Positions 9,061 through 16,910 of a stretch of 20,643 bases of DNA are shown piece after piece. Below the pieces are notes generated by a model. The model did not search any database and was not told where the DNA came from. It saw nothing but the letters and a program-made list of their open reading frames with translations. This stretch comes from Pelargonium cotyledonis (Eukaryota; Streptophyta; Magnoliopsida; Geraniales; Geraniaceae): the NCBI GenBank assembly GCA_036897625.1, contig JAYMTA010001316.1:1-20643 (forward strand), read 5' to 3'. Within the stretch, counting starts at the first letter, position 1; the number at the start of each line of letters is the position of its first letter. Position numbers and translations under genes: made by a program.

Positions 9061-9699
9061 GGGTTATATATTTTCAGATCCCTTAAACTGCCTTTTTTTT
9101 CTTCTATGTTACCCCCTACCCTCGCACTTTAGTCGTTTCGAATCTTGTGCTGTACTATTTTATTAATTTATCCCAAATGACCTGTTGTAGTAGGTAACCG
9201 CATGCCATATCACAAAGTTGCCATGTCATTGCTCCGCGTCACGAAAAATGCCACGTCACCATGCGTACATGGCAAATGAAATGCTTCTTCTTCTTCTTTC
9301 TTCTTTCTTCTTCATCTTCTTCTTCTTCTTCTTCGATTCGATTCTTCTTCTTTTTCTTCTTCAATTTGATTTGATTCGATTCTTCTTCATCTTCTTGCCA
9401 GCGCCGAAAAGTTTATAGCTGTGAAGATTTCGGCGCCTGAATATTCATATCTTTGAAGATTCTGGCGCTCGCAAGAAGATGAAGATGTGGCAAAAATGTG
9501 ACGTGGCGTGATGACGTGGCTAAAAATATGGCGTGGCATAGTGACATGGCATAATCGGTGACGTGGCATTTGGTTACTGGCAATAGTAGGTAAATTGGGT
9601 GTGAAACAAATAAATTTGCAGTCCATGAGTCGAAATGACCAACTTTTGAGGGCATGGGGTAACTTAGAAAGAAAAGACAGTCCAGGAAATCTATAACCA
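9061..9699. mobile_element. Small non-autonomous MULE-like element (639 bp)
   Basis: The left part (9061-9265) and the reverse complement of the right part (about 9520-9699) form a long imperfect inverted repeat. Shared blocks are 'gggttata'/'tggttata' at the ends, 'gttacccc', 'gtcgtttcga'/'gtcatttcga', 'tagtaggtaa'/'tagtaggtaa', and 'gccacgtcacc'. The flanks are 'ttactaaag' (9052-9060) and 'ttactaaaa' (9700-9708), a 9-bp target duplication with one mismatch. The interior holds a CTT-rich tract and a short repeated palindromic-like stretch ('gaagatttcggcgcc', 'gaagattctggcgct'). No coding capacity is seen; the frames at 9218-9418 (plus) and 9387-9760 (minus) are by-products of the repeat and inverted ends. 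TIR divergence suggests age. Confidence 0.75.
9284..9392 (+). repeat. CTT-rich microsatellite in the MULE interior
   Basis: (CTT)n is mixed with 'gattcgattctt' interruptions, which occur twice (about 9334 and 9374), pointing to duplication within the tract. Confidence 0.85.
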
Positions 9700-9774
9700 T
9701 TACTAAAAAGAAAACAAGACACATATATTTTAATACAAAAATTAAAGTAAAATATGACACTTTAATTTAAATAA

Positions 9775-10846
9775 GGGGAAATCACAAATGACTACCCTGA
9801 ACTAACCACATTTTGCACTTTACTACCCTGAAGTATTTTTTTTGTAACTTTGGGCTAACCTAAACTTTACAGTCACTACTCCGTCCATAACTCCGTCAGT
9901 GAGACATTAAAAAGACCAAAATACCCTCATTTTTCAATTTTTTTCTATAAAAATAAATAATAAATAAATAAAAGAAAAAGAGGAAGAAATAGATCATCTC
10001 CAACCTCTCGCCATGGTCCATCTCTAGCGACGACGATGCTCCGTCGACGATGATGCTCCATCTCTATTCGTATCTCTCCGTCGTGGCTCCATCTCTGGTC
10101 GTGGCTCTATCTTTGATCGTCTACCTTCGCCATTGAGCTCCTCCGCTCCATCACCATCATCGTTGAGCTCTAGTCACCGTCGACTCTGCTCTGGACTGCC
10201 GCTCTCAAGTTCTGCTGAAGGTCGCCTCCACAACAACGAAGCATGAAAAACGATGGCGTGGGCATGAACGACAAGTGCGTGGGCGTCTCCGGTGATGGAG
10301 TAGGCTTCTCGAGCTCCGAGCTCCACTGAGATACTTCTCGGCCTCCGTCGATCTTGTCGTCGCTCATCATGATGGGCTAGACCGTCAGTCGTCATTGTCG
10401 TCCGTGGCCACACTGGCGTGAAAGGAAAGCATCTACCAAATCTGGTTTTTTTTTTTTGGGTTATTTTTTCTTTGTATTTTGTCAATTTGTTGGTAAATTT
10501 AATGAATAAAAAAATAAAACATGACAAAAAAAAATTAATTTTCCGGCGAGTTTATATTATCCGGTAGGAGTTTGAAGTTTTTGGCGAGAGTTTGAATAAT
10601 CCGACAAAAGTTTGAATTATCCAGCGAGAGTGTTCTTGACTAATGAAGAAGAAGGGTAAAACTGGTATTTAAGAGTTTTATACATTCAAGTGGATGACAC
10701 ATGATGAGAGAGAGTAATTTTCCATCCAAGTTAACTGACGGAACAATGATTGTAAAGTTCAGGGTAGCCCAAAGTTACAAAAAATACTTTAGGATAGTAA
10801 AGTAAATGTGGTTAGTTCAAGATAGTTATCTGTAATTTTCGGTCCC
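9775..10846. mobile_element. Complete non-autonomous MULE (1072 bp) with perfect target duplication
   Basis: The left end ('ggggaaatcacaaatgacta', then 'ccctgaactaaccacat') and the reverse complement of the right end ('gggaccgaaaattacagata', then 'cttgaactaaccacat') pair for about 110 bp, including 'gtaactttgggcta'. A perfect 9-bp target duplication, 'tttaaataa', lies at 9766-9774 and 10847-10855. The interior has a GC-rich cargo (about 10000-10435) with reiterated 'ctccatctct' and 'ccgtcg' motifs, and 20-bp tandem repeats inside the right end (10543-10630). Minus-strand frames of 66 and 117 codons over the cargo have no known domain. No transposase is present. The intact duplication suggests it is the youngest complete element in the window. 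Confidence 0.9.
10543..10630. repeat. 20-bp subterminal tandem repeats of the MULE
   Basis: Units start at 10543 (18 bp), 10561, 10581, 10601 and 10621, with consensus near CCGGCGAGAGTTTGAATTAT. On the reverse strand, which is the direction reading inward from the right end, one unit reads AAACTTCAAACTCCTACCGG. This is close to the repeats read inward from the left end of the MULE at 3554-4734. Confidence 0.8.
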
Positions 10847-10855
10847 TTTAAATAA

Positions 10856-11064
10856 TAAATTATATTATTTATATTATTCAAGTAGCAAACATGTAGAGAC
10901 AATTTTTATTACTTCAATGTTACACTAGAAACTAAATACAATAAAATTATTTAATTTTCATACACATATAAATAAACTAGATCGATTATAAAGTTATTAT
11001 TAGTGCATATGTGATAATGCACAAAAATATATAACTTGCATTGCCACTCACCATTCAACATGTG
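10856..11064. other. AT-rich intergenic DNA
   Basis: No gene or element end is recognised. The stretch separates the MULE at 9775-10846 from the LINE remnant. Confidence 0.5.
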
Positions 11065-11570
11065 TTTTTTTTTATTTAAAATTATTTGTGAACGGTACCT
11101 TTATTAAAAGTCTGTGAAAACAAATAAAGTACAAACACAATCAATAAGAGATAACAAAACTATCCCAACATAGAGAATGGATTTGAGCTCCAACACTCAA
11201 ATGAAAAAGATACAATGAAACACAAACTAAAACAAAAATGAAAACTGTAACTTTAATCCACTCCAACAGAATGATCTTGAAAAAAAAACTGAGATATGCA
11301 CCGACCATATATGCCACAAAACAATAGGCCCAAGAGCATCCCACAATTTCCAGCAGCGATTCACCCGAAAATATGGAAGACCATGAAGCCATAACAACAA
11401 AGCAGTTGTTCGGCAAAACCAAAACAACATGCCACCAACTAAAAACACCAGCCCAAACCCGACTCGCCCAACAACAATGAAGAAGAAAGCACAAACGAGA
11501 GAACAAAGACGATGTCTCATATGAAGCGCCTAACAACCCCAAATATTCCAAGACTAAACACATATCCATA
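11065..11570 (-). pseudogene. L1-type LINE ORF2 C-terminal end (zf-RVT region) and 3' tail
   Basis: The minus-strand frame at 11569-11141 includes 'FLLHCCWASRVWAGVFSWW', then 'VLPNNCF', and in an overlapping frame 'WDALGPIVLWHIWSVHI'. This is the pattern of the zinc-binding region at the C-terminus of plant LINE reverse transcriptases ('LFLHC..A..VW....WWG......', then 'W...P..I.WSIWK.RN'). Downstream on the minus strand are 'cttttaataaaggtacc' and an A-rich tail (about 11067-11077), suiting a LINE 3' end. Frame changes are visible. It lies on the same strand as, and downstream of, the ORF1 remnant at 12040-13130, with only about 470 bp between them, so most of ORF2 (endonuclease and reverse transcriptase) is gone. 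Confidence 0.6.
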
Positions 11571-12039
11571 TTATGGTATAACCGATAAGATCAATTGTGA
11601 GTAGAGCCGACTTCAAATTCGTGAAGTCTCTCAATGATCTCTAACTTAGATCCCCGAGCTCTTGCACCGACGTTCTTACAGAAGTCTCAAAGAGCATTGG
11701 TCGAAGTTGTAATAGATGAAACATTTACATGTGCATGGCGCGAAGACAAACAACGGACGGGAACATGGTGCGAAGCAGACTGGAGGAGAGTGCGTCTTGG
11801 TTTCAGGAGCTTGGCGGAGATCGGACGTAGACGTAAAACATTCACATGCATGGGAAGGCTGCATGAGATAGGCTGCTTTGAGACAGTGGCTTCACTATTA
11901 CATCGAAGTCAGCAGGAACTAAAACAAAAATGCCAGCCGCGGTGGTAGCAAATGCTACATTAGGATTTATTCCATTTGGACTCAAACTTTTTGCAGGGAA
12001 AGACTCAGTATAACATCCACATCCTGATTTGAAGTAGTT
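11571..12039 (-). other. Linker between the LINE ORF1 and ORF2 remnants
   Basis: No domain is recognised. There is a loose direct repeat: 'gaaacatttacatgtgcatgg' near 11718 and 'aaaacattcacatgcatggg' near 11837. Short frames on both strands (62-104 codons) show no family features. It is probably diverged ORF1 tail plus the deletion junction. Confidence 0.35.
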
Positions 12040-13130
12040 TAAAAATTACAGGAGGATGTGGTGGACGGGTTGTTTGGTTCTGAAGGGTCCTCCTTAGAAG
12101 GTTCAGAAGATAGAGCAAGACTAAGCGGGCTAGGTATGGGAATAAGAAACCCTACCAAATCAGAGGGACCGCAATCCTTAATCGCAATTGGAAAGAGAAA
12201 AGAGCTCACCTTTAATAAGAGATCATCGAAAATGCAGGACAAAGAATCAATATAAAAAAGAACTTGTACCTGATCAAGATGAGAGCCTGAAGAAAAGCTA
12301 GGGTATTTGAGAATAATTTCGCCAAAATACTTTGAGATACTAATGTCATAATTTTCACACCATGCATGGACGGGTAAGCCACAAATCGAGACCCAAGAAA
12401 AACAACCACCCTTACTCTTGTACGGAGTTCAATCATGGAAAGAAACAAATCACTGGGATAGGCATGGCCACCCGGAACACTCCATAGCTTGAAAAGATTC
12501 CTCATCTGAAAAGGATAGAACGCCCTTTGCTGCAAGACTATCGTGAAGGTAACATCCTGAAATGTGCTCCTTAGAAATAACTAAGATGCTCCACTGAACC
12601 TTTCCGAAAAAGAGGATGATTCAAACCCAGGGCACCAAGCTCAGTGGGGAGAGAAGGGCAGATGAATAACACGATTTGTAGGCCTACGCGGTCTCGACAA
12701 AAGGGTAACTGTCAATCCTAGGTGGATGAGACTTGTGATCAGTGGCCTTTGAACCAATCGCCACTCCTGAAGATTGATTATTGTATTGCTGAACATACCG
12801 ATTTTGTTGCATTGACGATCATAGTTTGGCCTATATTTGGGCGACAATGGATAATTCTGAGGCAAATGACACTTCACCCAAGTAACATGCAACTGAAACC
12901 CAGATAATGAATCACCATTGAGAATATGGATGACCCTTGACGCCTCTGAGTGATTCTCCAAATCGAAAAAATCGAACTTCTTGCCGCTGACATTCAGAGA
13001 TCTCATAATGAAATAGGCGAGAACCTTTGCTTGGAGACGAAAAATATTTTGCAGCCAACGAAAGGTCATGGAGCCTAAAAGATTTCCGACGTAAAGAGTT
13101 GAGTGGTAGGAGCGTGGTGGTTGATCGAAG
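12040..13130 (-). pseudogene. L1-type LINE ORF1 with RRM and DUF4283-like region, decayed
   Basis: On the minus strand, from about 13110, the frame reads 'STLYVGNLLGSM', later 'GKKFDFFDLENHSEASRVIH', then 'LNGDSLSGFQLHV'. This is an RNA-recognition motif: the RNP2-like strand is LYVGNL and the RNP1-like strand is GKKFDFFDL. Farther on, across frame changes near 12640 and 12390, comes 'CFSWVSICGLPVHAWCENYD', typical of the DUF4283-type region in plant retroelement ORF1 proteins ('W....GLPLHAW.E..F'). A final frame (12242-12039) is Ser/Pro-rich. ORF1 proteins of this kind bind LINE RNA; RRM-bearing ORF1 is known from the BNR type of plant L1 elements. An ATG lies at about 13122 on the minus strand, one frame off the RRM. 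The copy is not functional. A captured host RRM gene is a less likely alternative. Confidence 0.65.
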
Positions 13131-13309
13131 ACATTATTTTGAGTGTTTCTTAAGCATAGTGCAGAAAGGTTAGGTTACTGGCACGAACACATGAGGAATA
13201 CATACTAATGTCTCCTAGGTATCCGCCTTGTGCTTTTGTTTACTGTTTTTTTGCTGATAAGTTATGAATAATGGGGAAGAATAGTAGTTTAGGAATTTTA
13301 TAAATGTTT
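13131..13309. other. Leader of the LINE remnant or flank, nothing recognised
   Basis: No open frame or repeat is seen. On the minus strand it lies just upstream of the RRM-bearing ORF1 and could be its 5' untranslated region. Confidence 0.35.
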
Positions 13310-13334
13310 TGATCATGTGCAGCGCACATGATCA
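13310..13334. repeat. 25-bp hairpin-forming palindrome
   Basis: 'tgatcatgtgc' and its exact reverse complement 'gcacatgatca' are separated by only 'agc'. It sits inside the orphan MULE-like end at 13310-13470. Confidence 0.9.
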
Positions 13335-13470
13335 CTTAAATGAAATATTTAGTCAAATATAACTGACATAATGAATTTTTGGAACTTCAAGATAGTTCAA
13401 TGGATGTTAATTTTGTTGAGGGTAATTAAGTGCCGAAAATGAATAGCTGGAGATAGTAATCCGTAATTAC
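13310..13470. mobile_element. Orphan MULE-like right end
   Basis: 'ggaacttcaagatagttc' (13381) and 'agatagtaatccgtaattac' (13451-13470) resemble the right end of the MULE at 9775-10846 ('gttcaagatagttatctgtaatttt'). No partner left end was found. It is probably a remnant. Confidence 0.45.
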
Positions 13471-13665
13471 ACCAAAAACCTACATACCACATGTGTTGGT
13501 ATATAATTAAAATTTTATTTTAAATAACACATCATCGCCTCGTCAGCACTACTAACAGAATAGTTAACTTTAACTAACTACAGAGACTATTTTAACCCAA
13601 AATGTCAAAGTTGAGGGACTTAAGTGAATTATTCAAAATACAATAGCTAATCACTCCTTAAATAA
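13471..13665. mobile_element. Second MULE-like terminal fragment
   Basis: 'gttgagggacttaagtgaatt' (about 13610) and 'caatagctaatcactcc' echo 'gttgagggtaattaagtgcc' and 'gaatagctggagatagtaatcc' of the preceding fragment, in the same orientation. Upstream, 'cgcctcgtcagcactactaacagaatagttaac' has the look of a plant MULE terminal repeat. No opposite end is seen. Confidence 0.4.
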
Positions 13666-13773
13666 CCCGCAAAGCTTAGTCTCCAAATCTCTCTCTCTCT
13701 ACAAATTACACGCACTTAATTTGGGGACAAACGCTGGATCCGTTTTGTTTCTTTATTGGATGTATCCGGGTCC

Positions 13774-14049
13774 ATGAATATGGATCCTACTCTCATTAAC
13801 AAATCCTCCTTCTCCACCATCAACCCATCTTCCTACTCTTTAGCTAAGATTTGGCCCTTTTTCGGTGACCTCGGTGGCGCTGCCTTTGGAGAGAACCCAG
13901 ATGCCTCCGCGGAGGAGTCTACTCTCACCGGACACAGCGGTGGCGCCGCCAGGAAGAGGCCAGCTTTGAGCTCTGAGGACGAATCTTCCAAAATTGTGTC
14001 CACTACCACCAGCGCCAATGCCAATGCCAATGCCAATGCCAATGACTTG
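13774..14049 (+). pseudogene. Isolated exon 1 of a bHLH79-like transcription factor
   Basis: The ATG at 13774 opens 92 codons ending at a GT donor (14050-14051). The translation starts 'MNMDPTLINKSSFSTINPSS', then 'YSLAKIWPF', then 'EESTLTGHSGGAARKRPALS' and 'SEDESSKIVSTT', closing with an Ala-Asn repeat and NDL. This is the N-terminal exon of the plant bHLH79 / BEE-HBI1-like group, where 'MDPPLINESSFSAANPSSYSL' and 'SEDESSK.VSTSSGNDLN' are characteristic (recalled from the family, not searched). The upstream CT-rich stretch (13688-13702) suits a plant 5' leader. The next exons, which would encode '.GKRMK' and the basic helix-loop-helix DNA-binding domain, could not be found in the plus strand up to the window's end. 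The frame is uninterrupted, so this may be a recent truncation, a gene with a very long intron, or a captured exon. Without the bHLH domain it cannot bind DNA. Confidence 0.7.
14010..14044 (+). repeat. (GCCAAT)n hexanucleotide repeat in the bHLH exon
   Basis: About five units of GCCAAT, read as alternating Ala-Asn, lie immediately before the splice donor. Being a multiple of three, it keeps the frame. Confidence 0.9.
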
Positions 14050-14051
14050 GT

Positions 14052-16130
14052 TGGTTTTCAATTTTATTTTCATTTTACATTTTCCCCCATTTGGATTTCT
14101 ATTTAAATGGTAATTTGAGATGCTTGCACACACGTAAGTTCAATTCTCGTGTAAACGGGTTTTCATATATGTTGATGTTCTTAACTTTCGGGTCCCTGAC
14201 TTTCTCTCACTGTTTGGTTGACTAGAAAATATAGAGGAAGTTGGTAAAAACTTATGAATGCTATGATAAATATATGACAAATGTGCAAGGATAATTGAAA
14301 AGTTTGCCTTTTCCATGTGAAGAGAATGAATGTGTAGAAATTTTAGGATCTTTTGTTAGATTCGAACTGATACAAATAAATAATACATTAAAATAATAGA
14401 AAATAATAAATGGAGTTTGAGGTTTTATCTGCTAACATTCATAGTTTGGTTCTGTAGCTTGTCCTGCATTCCTTTGATGCTACTGGATTGATCTATGAAT
14501 CTCAGGCAAAGAGGGAATCACAACCCGAATGGCTACATATGCAAATTGGGGGTAGTTTTGGAAGGGCAACTTGATGGATGTATTTAGGGGGTCGTCATTG
14601 GTATTGAATATATATATTTTCCGGCAAAATTCATCATCTGCCTGTTTCCAAATCTCGTGTATATCAAAAATGTGTTTGCAATATATGTATGTACAACCGC
14701 TATTATTGTTGTAACACCATATCATTTGTAAGAAAATTCATCCTGTTAGTCATAATGTATCTGACGAAGGTCAAGGAAAATTCTGTTGGTGAAGTGTAGC
14801 AATAAGGATTGTGGTTTCCATGTATATTATATTCATTTCAATGAAAATGTCTTACTAACTGAAACAATTAAACATATTAAGGCATGTTGGGCCAAACGGT
14901 TGAAGTGTTTTGCATTTCTTTTGAGATCTCAACTTCGAGCCTACTTGCCGACGGTATCGGGTGGGATTTATGAGGTTAAGGGGAGAACTAACAACTAAAA
15001 AAGGCATTTGTAGGTCTGTTGTCCCGTCGTTTATATATGGTAACAAAATTTAAAGTTATAAGGTGGAATCAATAATATCTATTTCTGGTAGGCAACATTT
15101 GTTGATTTTTCGAGTAACCAGTGTTTTTAACTTAGCATGCTTCTTCAATAACAGGTTGAATCTGGATTTGACTCATAATCATGACTACAATAGATCAAAG
15201 ACCTATTGCATCTCTATAAATTATACTGATCGTATTTCTGGAATTAGAGGTGGTGTAGGAGGTTGGGCAATAAGACCAGGGATTGAAAAGTAGCAAAGAC
15301 AAAAAGCCTTCATCTCTGTCTCCAACATTTTGTTGGTTTTTTTATCCCTTAGGGCAGCACCCTAGAAACATGACTCCTTGGGGCAGTACCCTAGAGGCTC
15401 GCTCCAAGGGACTCACTTTCTAGAAACAATCCAATTTTGTTGCAATTATGTTATGTGTTGCGACACACAAATAGCTCTGTTAAATCTTATTACGCGGTGA
15501 AATGTGGTTCCCCATTATAAAAAAAGGTGGAAAGAGGTCCTCTTTGAATTCCCGTCACTTTAAGATTCTTCCAACCTAGGGTGCAGTCTAGTAAAAGTAA
15601 ATCATTTGAGGAGCACTTATTGTAGGTGGCTCACACTAGTGGGTTAGGCTAGCTTGAGTCAGTTTAGCCTTGATTTATGATCACTTTTTGGATGCTTTCT
15701 TGTGCGAAATTACTCATATGATCATTTCAGTGGAGCTCGAGGGTTTAATTTTCTAGTGTCATCAATGTCTCTTAGTAACTCTTAAGTTAATGAAATTTCT
15801 CTTAATGAACACTTATGTTTGCGGGTTTGACTTTCAAAAGTCTCGAGTGTGAATTTTCTCTATAAAATGACTCAAGTTTATGAGCATTTTCTTATAAAGT
15901 TCGCAATTGCATCGAGACCTACAACATTAACATTACATCTGGATCCGTTACACGAACATCGCACAATCTCTTATTACATACATGACAACAATATCAAAGA
16001 CGCAATTTTTCCATTGATATACCTACGAACACATTACAAATTTGTGTGGGCCGCCATCACAAGTCTGAGCGAGGTACTAAGCATTTTCACACAACAAGCC
16101 AGAGAATGTGCTTTCCAACAATACTTTATT
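14052..16130. other. Intergenic stretch without a recognised gene
   Basis: AT-rich DNA with scattered short open frames: 14480-14725 minus (81 codons), 14786-14998 plus (70 codons, starting MVKCSNKDCGFHVYYIHF), and 15063-15293 plus. The second has a 'CSNKDCGFHVYY' pattern weakly like the N-terminal zinc finger of MULE transposases, followed by 'RLKCF' and 'YEVKG', but I cannot support a call. A 28-29-bp direct repeat ('ttagggcagcaccctaga' at 15349, 'ttggggcagtaccctaga' at 15378) is present. No RNA gene was seen. Confidence 0.45.
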
Positions 16131-16240
16131 ATCATTATGCCAAGATATCAATGGGCAACCAAACGGGTTGTGTATGGGGCCTATGATTTAGCACATGTAG
16201 GTAGAATGGGATTTTTGTAAAATCTGGACCGTATTTGCCA
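16130..16240 (+). pseudogene. Coding relic related to the one at 930-1050
   Basis: It forms the end of a 123-codon frame (15849-16220) whose tail reads 'YQWATKRVVYGAYDLAHVGR'. This aligns with CSWASRHVIYGANKLAQLGK on the minus strand near 930-1050, and a 19-bp block is identical between the two. The frame stops just after 'MGF', where the other copy continues. The family is not recognised, and the rest of the 123-codon frame shows no domain. Confidence 0.35.
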
Positions 16241-16241
16241 A

Positions 16242-16291
16242 TATATATATATATATGTTAGCTCTTTTTTTTTTTTTTTTTAAAAAAAAAA
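16242..16291. repeat. (AT)n followed by poly(T)-poly(A)
   Basis: A short run of AT dinucleotides (about 16242-16256) is followed by T17 then A10 with no spacer (16265-16291), a perfect hairpin-type simple repeat. Confidence 0.9.
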
Positions 16292-16299
16292 GGAAGAAG

Positions 16300-16910
16300 A
16301 AGCAAGGAGAGAAAGCAACAACCCTGTCAAGCATGGTTGGAGTGCATGGTCCTGGACTCCTCTAGTAGTGCCTGCAGGGTTAGCTTTGTTGATTGATTTC
16401 AGTCACAAAATGGATTGATTGAACATTGTAAAACACATTGGCGAGCATGAATTGATGTAATTTATATACAATAAAACATAAAATAATCATTTATTATTAT
16501 TAAACGTATTCATCGCGATTTTATAAAAATTACGTCTCGTCGTATCCGAGTTGTGTTCCCTATCTATGCAACATATAACTTCACAGATCCGCAATAAGAT
16601 CGAAGCTAATTGCCCCGACCTAGAAATACAAAATAAACAAGTGAATGAAATACTGAAAATTGATCATTATGGATCATACATACCAAAGATTGTGGACACA
16701 TTTGATAATGGTACTTCCAGTGCAAATGCATGAATACAACTCATAAGCTACACTTTAGAAGCTTTATCGTATATTGATGGGCAAGGATCATACAAAAGGC
16801 CAAGCCCATTGCTGACATCCAATGTCCAATATTATATCATCATTCTGCAAATGCATGTTTAACTGGTCAGTGATATTAAATGGAATCAAAATCAGTCAAA
16901 TAACAGAGTG
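16300..16910 (-). other. 3' flank of the 5-FCL gene
   Basis: No separate gene is seen. The part nearest the stop codon should hold the 3' untranslated region of 5-FCL, but several AT-rich stretches could serve as poly(A) signals and none stands out. A 60-codon plus-strand frame (16551-16733) has no recognisable features. Confidence 0.4.

Noticed and set aside
9218-9760. Open frames across the small MULE
   Set aside because: They translate CTT repeats and inverted-repeat arms and have no protein-like features.
14786-14998. N-terminal zinc finger of a MULE transposase (CSNKDCGFHVYY)
   Set aside because: Only one Cys pair and a few residues agree, and no transposase core is found nearby.
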